Part shown: positions 46,208 through 55,510 of the stretch, piece by piece | How positions within the stretch are numbered: position 1 is the first letter of the stretch | Layout of the letters: every line of letters starts with the position of its first letter | Notes under the pieces: model-generated | The model's input: the letters and a program-made list of their open reading frames with translations, nothing else | Told to the model about the DNA's origin: nothing | The model's database searches: none | Position numbers and translations under genes: made by a program | Assembly: GCA_020852955.1 (NCBI GenBank) | Contig: JADYZW010000004.1 | Coordinates: 39,155-103,154 of the forward strand | Source of the DNA: Deltaproteobacteria bacterium | GTDB taxonomy: Bacteria; Desulfobacterota; Binatia; UTPRO1 | Direction of reading: 5' to 3' | DNA length: 64,000 nt

Positions 46208-46987
46208 CTACCGGCGCGCCGCGGCGGTGCCCATCACCCGGTCGCGCACGGACCGCGGCAGCGCCGCGCCGAGCCGCGCGGCGGCCGCGAGCTGCCAGGG
46301 GAAGTCGATCGCCGCGGGAAACGCCGGCAGCGCGTCGACGATCCGCGCGGCCGCCGTCGGCGGATCCATGACGAACGGCAGCGCCCCTTCGCTCTTGGCG
46401 GTCATGGCCGTGCGCACGAAGCCCGGATGCACGGCGGTGGCGTGGACGCCGGTGCCGGCGAGCTCGAGCCGGAGGCACTCCAGCAGCATCGAGAGGCCGG
46501 CCTTCGGCGCGCAGTAGCCGCCGCGGCCCGGGATCGGCGCGAAGCTCGCGATCGAGCTGATGCCGACCACGTGGCCGCGGCCGCGCTCGACCATCTGCGG
46601 CAGAACCGCGGTGAGCGTCGCCGCCGCGCCGCAGAAGTTCAGGTGGCACGCCTCCGCCATCGCCTCCCACGCGTAGCTCGGCAGGCCCTTGTGCTTCATG
46701 CCGACGCCGGCGTTGGCGACCACGAGGTCGAAGCCGCCGAGTTCCGCGTCGAGCGCCCGGATGCGCGCGACCGCAGCCGTCGTCTCGGTGACGTCCATCG
46801 GCTCGACCCGGGCGCGGCCGCCGGCGGCTTCGATGCCCTCCGCGACGGCGTGCAGCCGCTCCGCGCGCCGCGCGGCCAGCACGACCAGCGCGCCGTCGGC
46901 CGCGAGCCGCTCGGCGAGCGCCTGGCCGATGCCGCTCGACCCGCCCGTCACGAGCGCCGTCCGGTACGCGCCCTCGCTGGAGCCCAT
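46208..46987 (-). CDS. Short-chain dehydrogenase/reductase
   Basis: 259 residues. TGGSSGIGQALAERL cofactor loop, VVANAGVG, catalytic Ser in ISSIASF, Tyr and Lys in GGYCAPKAG, then PGFVRTAMT. The ARRAERL loop after strand 2 favours NADP(H). The C-terminal FPWQLAAAARLGAALPRSVRD is typical of membrane-associated lipid-handling SDRs. It starts 11 nt after the LLM-class oxidoreductase stop, so both redox enzymes are probably made together. Confidence 0.9.
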   Translation of the reverse strand: MGSSEGAYRTALVTGGSSGIGQALAERLAADGALVVLAARRAERLHAVAEGIEAAGGRARVEPMDVTETTAAVARIRALDAELGGFDLVVANAGVGMKHKGLPSYAWEAMAEACHLNFCGAAATLTAVLPQMVERGRGHVVGISSIASFAPIPGRGGYCAPKAGLSMLLECLRLELAGTGVHATAVHPGFVRTAMTAKSEGALPFVMDPPTAAARIVDALPAFPAAIDFPWQLAAAARLGAALPRSVRDRVMGTAAARR

Positions 46988-46998
46988 CGCCGCCGTCG

Positions 46999-48012
46999 TC
47001 AGGCGCGCGCCGGCGCCATCTGCCGGAGGAAGCCCTCGGTGAGCTCGGGCGGCACGTTGGTCGGAAGGTTCAGGAGCGCGGAGTCGACGCCGAAACTCCG
47101 CCACTCGGCGAGCTTCTCGCGGCAGTGCTCGGCCGGTCCACAGATCGCGATCGCGTCGATGAGCGCGTCGCTCACCGCCGCCGAGGCCTCCTTGCGCTGG
47201 CCCGCGTTGTAGAGCTCGCGCACCAGGTTCGCGTTCTCCTCGAAGCCGTAGCGGCAGAAGAGCGCGTGGTAGTAGACGCCCATGCCGCCGATGTAGAAGG
47301 CGACGAGCGGCTTGATGAGGCTCCGCGCCATGGCGAGGTCGTCGAAGGGGATGACCGCCATGAAAGGCGCGACGTTCACCCGCGCGTCGCCGCGGCCCGC
47401 CGCGCGCGCACCCTCCGCGAGCCACGCGATCCCGTCCTCGAAGTGCTCGTAGGGCCAGAAGGTCGGGATCCAGCCGTCGGCGACCCGGCCGACGTCCTTC
47501 ACCGCCTTCTCCTGGAGCGACGCGATGTAGACCGGGATGTCCGGACGGAAGGGCGTCATCTCGAGCTTGAAATGGCGTGCGTCGAAGAGCGTGCTCAGGC
47601 TCGGATCGAGCCGCTCGCCGCGCCAGAGCGCGCGCAGAATGCCGACCGTCTCCCGCAGGCGGGTGAGCGGCTTCTCGTACTTCACGCCGTGGAAGTTCTC
47701 GACGACCACCTTCCCGCTCGTGCCGAGCCCGAGGATCACGCGGCCCCCGGAGATCTCGTCGAGCGTCGCCGCGCTCATCGCGAGCACGCCGGCGGAACGG
47801 CTGAACACGTTGGCGATGCCGGTCGCGACCTTGATGCGCTCGGTCGCGAGCGCGATCTCGGCGAGCAGCTGGAACTGCTCGTAGGCCCAGGCCTCCGGAA
47901 CCCAGATCGAGTCGTAACCGAGGTCCTCGGCGAGCTTGGCGAAGCGGATGACCGTCTTGCGGTCGTAGTTCTTCCAGAAGGGAACGATGCCGGTCTGCGG
48001 CGCGGGTCGCAT
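46999..48012 (-). CDS. LLM-class (F420- or flavin-dependent) oxidoreductase
   Basis: 337 residues from ATG 48012 (GGAGG RBS). Luciferase-like TIM barrel: TVIRFAKLAEDLGYDSIWVP, IKVATGIANVFSRSAGVLAM, GGRVILGLGTSG and VENFHGVKYEKPLTRLRE. This pattern, in particular LGLGTSG and the PLTRLRE segment, is usual for F420-dependent members of mycobacteria and deltaproteobacteria, although FMN use cannot be excluded. If F420 is used, the host must make 8-hydroxy-5-deazaflavin; no F420 gene is in the window. First gene of the run that ends with the SIS-creatininase. Confidence 0.88.
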   Translation of the reverse strand: MRPAPQTGIVPFWKNYDRKTVIRFAKLAEDLGYDSIWVPEAWAYEQFQLLAEIALATERIKVATGIANVFSRSAGVLAMSAATLDEISGGRVILGLGTSGKVVVENFHGVKYEKPLTRLRETVGILRALWRGERLDPSLSTLFDARHFKLEMTPFRPDIPVYIASLQEKAVKDVGRVADGWIPTFWPYEHFEDGIAWLAEGARAAGRGDARVNVAPFMAVIPFDDLAMARSLIKPLVAFYIGGMGVYYHALFCRYGFEENANLVRELYNAGQRKEASAAVSDALIDAIAICGPAEHCREKLAEWRSFGVDSALLNLPTNVPPELTEGFLRQMAPARA

Positions 48013-48182
48013 GGGAGCCTCCGTCGATGGTGAGCGGCGCACCATAGCAGCCGCGCGGCGCCAGGCGAACGGCTCGGCCCTCCCGGCGTCCGGGAGGCGT
48101 CGCGTCTCCCCACGCGTCGCCGCGCGCCTCCCGCGCCGGCGGCGCGAGATCCGTCCGCGCGCGGTCCGCGGCGTCGCGACCG

Positions 48183-48740
48183 TCAGTAGTCGCTGAACCA
48201 GCCGCCGTTCCGCAGCGCCTGGAACGTGTCCTGCATCGTGGCGCGCGGGACGCCGTCGATGGTGATGACCACGAACATGTTGGCCTGGCGGGCTCCCGAG
48301 AGATCGCCGAAGCTTTCGAGCCACACGCGGTTCGCGTGTCCGCGCCGCGCGTACTGGATCCGCAGCGACCGGATGCCCCCCGACGACCGCGCCGACCGGT
48401 CGCGGTAGTAGCACGAGCAGCCGTGATCGACGCAGGCGCCGGCCGGGAGCGCGACCTCGTGCACCCGGTCGGCCAGGATCCAACCGCCGTCGGGCGCAGC
48501 GCCGCACGCGACGAGCGGCGTCGTGTCCGTCATCAGCGTCGGCATCGCGCCATTCGCGCAATTCCATACCTGCAGGCCGAAGCCCGTGGACGGATCGAAC
48601 GGCTGTCGCGAGTACTTGCCGTGGAAGTAGAACGAACCGAGCGGCGACGCCGGACGGATCGCGATCTCCGCCTCGGCGGTCCACGCGACGAGCATCGTCG
48701 CGACGAGAGCGCCGAGCCACATTCCCCTGCGTGCGGTCAT
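48183..48740 (-). CDS. Secreted protein of unknown function
   Basis: 185 residues with a signal peptide (MWLGALVATMLVAWTAEAE). The mature part is probably a beta-sandwich: SPLGSFYFHGKYS, GFGLQVWNC, ACVDHGCSCYYRDRS and NMFVVITIDG. Four to six cysteines could pair. No family recognised. It is separated by 170 nt from the LLM gene, so it may have its own promoter. Confidence 0.6.
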   Translation of the reverse strand: MTARRGMWLGALVATMLVAWTAEAEIAIRPASPLGSFYFHGKYSRQPFDPSTGFGLQVWNCANGAMPTLMTDTTPLVACGAAPDGGWILADRVHEVALPAGACVDHGCSCYYRDRSARSSGGIRSLRIQYARRGHANRVWLESFGDLSGARQANMFVVITIDGVPRATMQDTFQALRNGGWFSDY

Positions 48741-49039
48741 CTCCACACCTCCGAGCCTCCGACGACCATCGGTGATCGTCGTACGAACCGCTCGCTGTTC
48801 GCACAAGAGCGACTTGGCGTAGGAAGTCGTACGGCGTGCGCCCGTGCTCCCGGGAGGTGGCAACGAGGGCGGCGTGTGCGAGACCACCGCGCCGACCGTC
48901 ACCTGCGAGGACGTCGGCACGGACGCCATGCGCGGCGCGATCCACACCGAGCCCAACGGAGCGCGGCGCGATCCGCGACGGGAGGTCCTCTGGACCTGCG
49001 TCGCGAGAAGCGATCCGTCCTCGACGGGAGGACCTCCGG
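48741..49039. other. Intergenic region, no gene seen
   Basis: 299 nt between the secreted protein and the molybdo-oxidoreductase, both on the minus strand. The only structure noted is an imperfect inverted repeat CGACGA...TCGTCG near 48760-48782, just before the secreted-protein start, perhaps part of its promoter. Frames here are open but have poor codon character. Confidence 0.4.
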
Positions 49040-50692
49040 TCAGATGTCGGCCATGCTGTCGAAGAACTCGTTGTCCTCGTTGTAGCCACCTTCGCCCGCG
49101 TAGATGCGCCGGACGTCGGCCACGAACTCGATGGCGCTGATCCACTTGACCATCTTGTAGCCGAGCTGGTTCTCGACGCGCAGGCGCAGCGGCGCGCCGT
49201 GCAGCGCGCCGAGCGGGCCGAAGTTCATCTCGTACGCCAGCATCGCCTGCGGGTGCCGCACGTTCTCGAGCGAGTGGCTGTCGTAATACCGGCCGCCCTC
49301 GCCCCCCTCGCCGAACGAGTAGAAGACGACGGCCGTGGCCTCCGGCCGCGGACGCACCCGCTCCATGAGCGCGCGCATCGGCAGCCCGCCCCAGGCGGCA
49401 ATACCGGACCATCCCTGGATGCAGTGGTGGAGCGTGATCTGGACGCGCGTTCCCATCGCCCGGAGCTCGTCGAGCGAGAGCTCGGCGGGATGCTCGACGA
49501 GGCCGTACACCTTCAGCCGGTAGTCCGTGAATCCGCCGTCCGCCAGCCGCCGCCATTCGGGCGAGGTCGGCATCTTGCCGTTCGGCCAGAAGAAGGGGGA
49601 GATGTCCTCCTTCGTATACTCGGCCCGGGGCGCGTGGCGGTCGAGGGTCGCGCTCAGGATCGGATCGATCAACCGGCTTGCGGCGTGCTGCACCGCGCGA
49701 GGCCGAACGCGCGACGCCCGGTTCGCCAGCCAGCAGGCGACCGCGACGCCGCCGATGCCGACGCTCCCGAGCGCGGCGCCGAGCAGCCGGCCGTCGTCAC
49801 TGCCGAGAACGATGTGGTTCATGTTCCGAAGCGCCCCGGTCAGAACCACCATGGTCACGTGGCCGGCGACGAAGAACAGCCACAGGCAGAGGACGACGAA
49901 ATGGACCGAGCGGCCGATCTGTCGATTGCCGGGAAGGCGCGGATACCACCGGAAGCGGTTGACGAGCGCCGGCGACATCGACGGGCCGGTCACGATCGAC
50001 GCGGGCGCCAGGACGAAGACGGCCGCGAAGTACGCGAGCTGCTGGAGCGCGTTGTAGCGGTAGAAGCCGTCCGGTTCGGGCGGCAGGTGCAGCGTCGCGT
50101 AGTGCACGAAGACGGCCCATGCGTCCGGGACGACCTGCCACGTATCGGGCACGATGCGCCGCCACTGGCCGGTGGCGAAGAGGAGGAGGTAGAAGAGCAG
50201 GCCGTTCGCCACCCAGAACACGGCGATCGAGAAGTGCCAGTGCCGCGCGAGACCGAGCGTGTGCCTGCCGCCGGGGAGGCCGATCCACGGCGAGACGTAG
50301 CGCGCGTCGTCCTTCGAGGTCCACGGACGATCGCGGGGAACGGCGATCGGCGTGAAGCGCACCCACTCGGTGCCGGGCGTACAGTGCACGTTCCAGTAGA
50401 GGCGCGGGTGATCCATCAGGATCTGAACGCCGCTCCGGACGAGCAGCGTGAGGAGCAGGAAGTTGAGGTAGTGCCCGATGCGCAGCCACGCCGGAAATCC
50501 CTGGGGCTGTCCCGTGGCGTGGGCGATCGCAGCGCTCGGCGCCGGCGGCAGACCGACGATCGCCCACTGGGCGTAGGCGGCGGCGGTCGCGAGCGCGAAC
50601 GGCGCGGCCATCCACAGGAGCGTCCGGGGCCAGGCGCGCATACGGGCCCGCTCAGGGACGGAGACGCGCTGCTGGGATGCCGGCACCATCAC
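49040..50692 (-). CDS. One-chain cytochrome b561-like / sulfite-oxidase-fold molybdopterin oxidoreductase
   Basis: 550 residues. Residues 20-330 hold about five membrane helices with His candidates for heme b: LRIGHYLNFLLLTLL, GLARHWHFSIAVFW, and SVHFVVLCLWLFFVAGHVTM, as in b-type anchors of hydrogenases and thiosulfate reductases. Residues 370-550 are a sulfite-oxidase-type Moco domain: LHHCIQGWSGIAAWGG with Cys424 as the Mo ligand, then YYDSHSLENVRHPQAMLAYE and LRLRVENQLGYKMVKWI. In MsrP/MsrQ (YedY/YedZ) the two parts are separate proteins; here they are fused and no Tat signal is needed. The substrate is unknown. Confidence 0.85.
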   Translation of the reverse strand: MMVPASQQRVSVPERARMRAWPRTLLWMAAPFALATAAAYAQWAIVGLPPAPSAAIAHATGQPQGFPAWLRIGHYLNFLLLTLLVRSGVQILMDHPRLYWNVHCTPGTEWVRFTPIAVPRDRPWTSKDDARYVSPWIGLPGGRHTLGLARHWHFSIAVFWVANGLLFYLLLFATGQWRRIVPDTWQVVPDAWAVFVHYATLHLPPEPDGFYRYNALQQLAYFAAVFVLAPASIVTGPSMSPALVNRFRWYPRLPGNRQIGRSVHFVVLCLWLFFVAGHVTMVVLTGALRNMNHIVLGSDDGRLLGAALGSVGIGGVAVACWLANRASRVRPRAVQHAASRLIDPILSATLDRHAPRAEYTKEDISPFFWPNGKMPTSPEWRRLADGGFTDYRLKVYGLVEHPAELSLDELRAMGTRVQITLHHCIQGWSGIAAWGGLPMRALMERVRPRPEATAVVFYSFGEGGEGGRYYDSHSLENVRHPQAMLAYEMNFGPLGALHGAPLRLRVENQLGYKMVKWISAIEFVADVRRIYAGEGGYNEDNEFFDSMADI

Positions 50693-50740
50693 CCTGCTTC
50701 CGACGTCTGCCGCGCGCTCGAGGTCGCGGACGCGCGCCGC

Positions 50741-53700
50741 TCACTGCGGCTTGCGCACCCGGCAGTCGAGCGCACCGCGTTTCAGCGCGCAGAGCGGATT
50801 CACCCCGGCGGGGCCCGCGAAGCGGACGTGCCCGCAGAGCGACGTCGGGAGCGTCAGCCCGTCGAGCAGGATGCGTGCCGTGATCGGCGGCACGATCGCC
50901 GACGGATCGACGCCGGGCAGGACGGCTTTGAGATCGATCTTCACCGTTCCCGGCTTCTTCTTCGCCTGTCCGAGCTTGAGCCCGCGCAGCTCGCCCGTTC
51001 GGCTCGTGTACGCGAGCTTCTTCCACCCGGTCTTGGTGGCGGCATCGAACGCGCCGGGCGGCGCGTCGAAGACCGCGACGGCGGCGCCCGTCCCGTCCTC
51101 GATCGTTACGCGCGCCCCCGTGGCCGCCGGTTGCAGCAACGGCGCCGCCGGCAGCGAGAGCGCCCCTTTGAGGACGAGCTTCCCCTTCTTCAGCCCGAGG
51201 ACCGGTTTCCTGAGCGGCGAACCGTCCGTGCAGTCGTCGCAGGCGTCGCCGTGCTGATCCTCGTCGGCATCGGCTTGCTCGGCGTTGGCGACGGCGGGGC
51301 AGTTGTCCGTGCACCCGACGCCGTCCCCGTCGCCGTCGGCCGGATCACGACAGAGCGGTGGCGTCGCCGCCGAGCGCGCCGTCAGCGTGAGGGCCGCGCC
51401 GCCGGGCGCGAGCGCGAAGTCGAAGCCCGGTCCGACGTTCTCGACCCGCACGGCGTCGAAGACGCCTTTGAACTTCTCGCCCGGGAGGACCGCGAACGCG
51501 TCTCCCGGCTGCGGCAGGTAGCCGTCGACGAAGCGCAGCACGAGCGTGCCCCCGAGGCGGACGGCACCGCGCACGTCGAGCATGTCGAACGCTCCGGGCG
51601 CGGTCCCGCCCACCTCGATGACGAGGCTCCCCGCCTGCCCTTGCGTGAAATCACCGTCGACGACGATCGTGCCGATCGTCGTCTCGAGCGCGCCGGCCCC
51701 GAGGCCGGTCCGGCCGACGGCGACCGGCGCCGCGTCGCGCCGCATGATGGATTCAGGCGAAGCGGCCAGCCGGACCGGATTCAATACCGTGATGGTGCCG
51801 GGAATCGCCTGCCCGTCGTTGAGCAGACCGAGAGAACCGATCTCCAACGTCCCGGCGCCGGCGACGACGCCGTTGGGTGCGACATACGCCCCGTCTGCCG
51901 AAACCGCCGCGGCGTTCCCGTCGAAGGCCAGATCGATCCGGCCGGCGCCACCGCCGGCCGACCCGACCTGCAAGACTTCCAGCACGCTCACATCGGCGCC
52001 ATTCACGGTGAGCAGACCCGAGCCGTTTCCGCCAACCTGACCCAGCTGCATGTTCCGGCAGCGCAGCATGCTGTTCCGGTTGACGGTCGCGGTGCCATCG
52101 TGCCCGGCGCCGATCACGCAGAGACCCGCCTGCGGGTCGACCGCATCCAATCGAGTCGTAAGCGGAGAAGCGAGATCGCTGTACAGGAGCAACGCCCCGC
52201 GGCCGTCCTGGCCGATGAACACATTGCCTTCGATGTCGCCCCTTGCCGCGTCCTTGAGAGCCAGCAGGGAGAAACTGCCCCATCCACCGACGAAGACGTT
52301 ACCCAGCACATCCAGGTCGGAGGGGTCGCCGCTGGGGCTATGGTCTCTGATCCAGAGGCTGCCGTTTTTGATCTGCACATCCTCGAAGACGAACAGATCG
52401 GCGCCGTTCAACGCCTGCACGTAGGCGAACGCCCCCTCTCCGAGGATCAGATCGTTCTGGAGCGCCCACATCGAGGCCTGTCCGCCCGGAGGCATCCCAT
52501 CGATCGTCACCTTGGAGCCGTCGCTGTCCGCGCCAAACGCCACGTAGCCGGAGTCCGAATTGACCCGCCCGCCCAGCTTTATGTCCAACGTGCCGCTGGC
52601 CACATGACCGACGGCGAGATTGCCCGTGTTCCATACGCTGCCGTTGCCGCCTACATCGGCGACGCCCTCCATGATCATCCCCAGACGGGACTCCGCGCTG
52701 GTCAACTGCCCGCCGCCCGTCACGAACAGCTCACCCTTCCCGTCTTCGCCAACGGTCAGGCGGCCGGTGCCGGCCAGACTGGCGCCGGCGCCGAGCACCT
52801 GCAGACGGGCCAGGGGCGGGTTTGCAGGGTTGGCCGGAGGCGAACCGCCGATGACGGCGTGGGAGAAGGTGGCCGTACCGGAGTTGACGGCGGCCGTCCC
52901 ACCGTCATTGACCTGCAACGAGGGATTCTCGGGCTTGTCGTAGACCATGTTCAGATTCATGTTGTCGAGCTGGACGAAGTTGTCGGCTGCGATGATCATA
53001 CGGGCGACGGACAGCGCGTTCAGAGCCCGTCCCGACGTGCTCGAAACCAGCGCGCTGACGTCCACCGAATACACCGAATACTGTCCACTCAGATCGAAGA
53101 TCACGGTGGCGCCGTCGCCGGGGTCGCCCTGCGGATCCCAGTTGGTGGCCACGTGCCATCCGCCGCCATTGGGGTTGATCCAGTGATAGACACTGGGCTT
53201 GAGCAGAAAGGCGCGGGTCTGACCGTTGAAGGAACCCCTGCCGACGATGTGTCCGTTTTCATTGATGGCGCGGGCAGACTGCAGGGTCCACCCCAAGCTG
53301 GCGTCGATCAAGCTGTCCAGGTTCGTCATCTGCCCGCCGGCCCAGAGGACGGCCTGACCGCCCGATTCGCCGACGATCAGCCCGTCGTTGTTGATGTCCC
53401 AAGCCGTGCTCTCGGTTCCGCCCAGCCCCTGCATCCCGCCGCTATACAGGAAGGCGTTATAGGTGAGCGGGTAATCGTCCATCGCTATGCGGCCGACCAC
53501 CTGCCCGTTGTCGTTGATGCCGTATGCCGTGCTGCTGTCCCAACCGGCCGTGCCCAGGTCTTGCATCGCGCCGCTCGACAAAAAGGCGTGCCACGTGTTG
53601 TCCGGATAGGGGGCAAGAAATGACCCGCCTACCACCTGCCCATTCTCGTTGATGCCATAGCCATGGCTGCCATCGCCGCCCAGGGTGCCCAGATCCGCCA

Positions 53701-54226
53701 TGCCGCCGCTCCACCGAAAGGCGTGCAATTTGTATGCGGCGGTGGTTGAATGCCCCGCGACCTGACCCGCGTTGTTGATGGCAAATGCCATGCTCATGCT
53801 GTTGGCGCCGCCGAGTGTGCCCAGGTCTTGCATCGCGCCGTTTTGCCAGAGAAAGGCATGATTGTAGCCGCTGCTCTTCAGGGAATACCCGACCACCTGT
53901 CCGGCGTCGTTGACGCCGCGCGCCTGACTCGTGGCGCCGCCCAACGTGCCCAGCCCCTGCATCACCCCATCTTCCCAGAGGAACGCTTGTTCGTAACTCC
54001 CGGGCGTGTACAGGCCGGCCACCTTGCCGTTGTTGCTGATGGCAAACGCCTCGCTGGCTCCCCCGAGCGTGCCCAGATCGACGACGGTGTACTCGGGTTG
54101 CGCCGGGGAACCGGCCCGAAGGGACGCCGGCCCATCGGCCTCTACCGCAAAGGGTCCTCGCTCGGCCGCGCCAGAGGCAAGGGCGACGGAAGCGAGCGCC
54201 GCGCACGCCACGAGCAGCGATCGCAT
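50741..54226 (-). CDS. Large secreted HAF-repeat / autotransporter-like protein
   Basis: 1,161 residues, signal peptide MRSLLVACAALASVALASGA. Residues 45-360 contain about seven HAF repeats (DLGTLGGASEAFAISNNGKV, GLGTLGGATSQARGVNDAGQ, DLGTLGGDGSHGYGINENGQ...). Residues 375-940 are a beta-helix passenger of the autotransporter type (GTGRLTVGEDGKGELFVTGG, NTGNLAVGHVASGTLDI). A thrombospondin-3-like calcium segment (DGDGDGVGCTDNCPAVANAE) and a C-terminal beta domain with Cys follow. There is no outer-membrane barrel or PEP-CTERM anchor. The HAF and passenger regions are about 63% G+C where counted, against about 80% in neighbours, suggesting transfer. Confidence 0.8.
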   Translation of the reverse strand: MRSLLVACAALASVALASGAAERGPFAVEADGPASLRAGSPAQPEYTVVDLGTLGGASEAFAISNNGKVAGLYTPGSYEQAFLWEDGVMQGLGTLGGATSQARGVNDAGQVVGYSLKSSGYNHAFLWQNGAMQDLGTLGGANSMSMAFAINNAGQVAGHSTTAAYKLHAFRWSGGMADLGTLGGDGSHGYGINENGQVVGGSFLAPYPDNTWHAFLSSGAMQDLGTAGWDSSTAYGINDNGQVVGRIAMDDYPLTYNAFLYSGGMQGLGGTESTAWDINNDGLIVGESGGQAVLWAGGQMTNLDSLIDASLGWTLQSARAINENGHIVGRGSFNGQTRAFLLKPSVYHWINPNGGGWHVATNWDPQGDPGDGATVIFDLSGQYSVYSVDVSALVSSTSGRALNALSVARMIIAADNFVQLDNMNLNMVYDKPENPSLQVNDGGTAAVNSGTATFSHAVIGGSPPANPANPPLARLQVLGAGASLAGTGRLTVGEDGKGELFVTGGGQLTSAESRLGMIMEGVADVGGNGSVWNTGNLAVGHVASGTLDIKLGGRVNSDSGYVAFGADSDGSKVTIDGMPPGGQASMWALQNDLILGEGAFAYVQALNGADLFVFEDVQIKNGSLWIRDHSPSGDPSDLDVLGNVFVGGWGSFSLLALKDAARGDIEGNVFIGQDGRGALLLYSDLASPLTTRLDAVDPQAGLCVIGAGHDGTATVNRNSMLRCRNMQLGQVGGNGSGLLTVNGADVSVLEVLQVGSAGGGAGRIDLAFDGNAAAVSADGAYVAPNGVVAGAGTLEIGSLGLLNDGQAIPGTITVLNPVRLAASPESIMRRDAAPVAVGRTGLGAGALETTIGTIVVDGDFTQGQAGSLVIEVGGTAPGAFDMLDVRGAVRLGGTLVLRFVDGYLPQPGDAFAVLPGEKFKGVFDAVRVENVGPGFDFALAPGGAALTLTARSAATPPLCRDPADGDGDGVGCTDNCPAVANAEQADADEDQHGDACDDCTDGSPLRKPVLGLKKGKLVLKGALSLPAAPLLQPAATGARVTIEDGTGAAVAVFDAPPGAFDAATKTGWKKLAYTSRTGELRGLKLGQAKKKPGTVKIDLKAVLPGVDPSAIVPPITARILLDGLTLPTSLCGHVRFAGPAGVNPLCALKRGALDCRVRKPQ

Positions 54227-54309
54227 CGCGAGTGGCGCCGGCACGACCGGCACACCCGGGATGCGGCGCCGTCGCACCCGCGAAGGCCGCGGTGGCCGCC
54301 CGCCCGCGA

Positions 54310-55365
54310 TCACGGCGCGCGCTGCGCCGGGACGCACAGCTCCTTCTGCCTCAGCTTCGCGAGAACGCGTGGTCCGAACTGATCGACGATGCCTTGCGTG
54401 ATCTTCACCTTCGGGCACCTGATCGGGTAGCAGACGTAGTCGTCGACGAGGCTCTGGCCGACGAGCGGAGCAACCGTCACGCTGGATGCGGTGACGATCT
54501 TGGCGACGGGCGTGCAGTACTTCTTGGCCTTCCCGATCTTGCACCCCACGGCGTCATAGAGTCCGCCGGCGAGCGAGGGCAGGCTGACGACGCCCTTGAG
54601 CTTGAGCGGATCCTTGCCGCCGAAACACTCGAGATGGTCGAAGATTGCCGCCTGGCCGAGCTGGAGGCGGATCGTCCCGGTGGTGCTGCCCGACCTGCCC
54701 GCGAGCAGGCCACCCGGCGCGCCCACGAAGTCGATGCGGTACGCGAGGTCGAAGAAGCTGTCGACGTTCCAGGTCCCGGCGCCGAACCGCATGAGGGTCG
54801 TGTGTCCCGGACTCGGCAAGCCGAAGCCCGTGCCGGCGGTGATCCGCAGGAGGTCGAAGTCCGGGTCGCCGGGCGGGAGCTGGCCCTGGAGCTGATGGAA
54901 GACGGTGTCGAAGCTCTGCGCCGCCGCACCGGCGGCACGCGGTGCGCTGTGCGTCTCGCCCGTCAGGTTGGCCATGGTCAGGGAGCGCGTGTAGCCGGCG
55001 AGCGTGCCGGCGCCCTGCATCTGCATCGCGAGCTGCGCTCCGAAGTCTTGGATCTCGCCCGCGAGGCTGCCGCCCGGGCCCGCCGTGATCCCGGCGAAGC
55101 CCGTGAGCTCGCCCGCGATGTCGATGGTCGTCCCGGGCGGCAGGCCGTCGACGATCTGGAACTTCTCCGACGGGCTCAGGTAACCGTTCGGGCACGACCC
55201 GGTCGGCGCCGCCGGGGGCAAGGCCGCCGTGCCGCCGCCGTCGTCGGGAGCGGTGCACGGGGCCGCGACTGCGGACGCCGCCGCTACCGCGGCGAGAACG
55301 CTGGCGGCCGTGACTGCCCTCCCGATGCGGGATCGGAAACGTGAGCCGCTGGACACGACACGCAT
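54310..55365 (-). CDS. Secreted protein of unknown function
   Basis: 351 residues with RBS GGAGGG and a signal peptide (AVTAASVLAAVAAASAVAA). Mature part begins PCTAPDDGGGTAALPP. A central beta-rich region (TTIDIAGELTGFAGITAGPG; FDLLRITAGTGFGLPSPGHT) is followed by a Cys-containing C-terminal part: DHLECFGGKDPLKLKGVVSL, VGCKIGKAKKYCTPVAK, YVCYPIRCPKVK. DPLKLKG and KIGKAKKYC also appear in other proteins with the same kind of C-terminus in this lineage (recollection, not proven). It precedes the HAF gene on the same strand by 83 nt. Confidence 0.6.
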   Translation of the reverse strand: MRVVSSGSRFRSRIGRAVTAASVLAAVAAASAVAAPCTAPDDGGGTAALPPAAPTGSCPNGYLSPSEKFQIVDGLPPGTTIDIAGELTGFAGITAGPGGSLAGEIQDFGAQLAMQMQGAGTLAGYTRSLTMANLTGETHSAPRAAGAAAQSFDTVFHQLQGQLPPGDPDFDLLRITAGTGFGLPSPGHTTLMRFGAGTWNVDSFFDLAYRIDFVGAPGGLLAGRSGSTTGTIRLQLGQAAIFDHLECFGGKDPLKLKGVVSLPSLAGGLYDAVGCKIGKAKKYCTPVAKIVTASSVTVAPLVGQSLVDDYVCYPIRCPKVKITQGIVDQFGPRVLAKLRQKELCVPAQRAP

Positions 55366-55510
55366 GCGCCACCCTCCGTAGGCTCGAGGCACCTCGAGTG
55401 TCCGCCCGTATCGACCCCCGGAATCGCGCCGCCATGAGGAGGATCGCGCGCCGGGGTGACGGAAGTCACCTCCGGCGGCCCTCCCTTCCGCGCGACGGCC
55501 CCGGCACGCC

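Noticed and set aside
48836..53623. Long plus-strand open frame over the molybdoenzyme and HAF genes
   Set aside because: It runs antisense through two well-supported minus-strand genes and has low-complexity composition.
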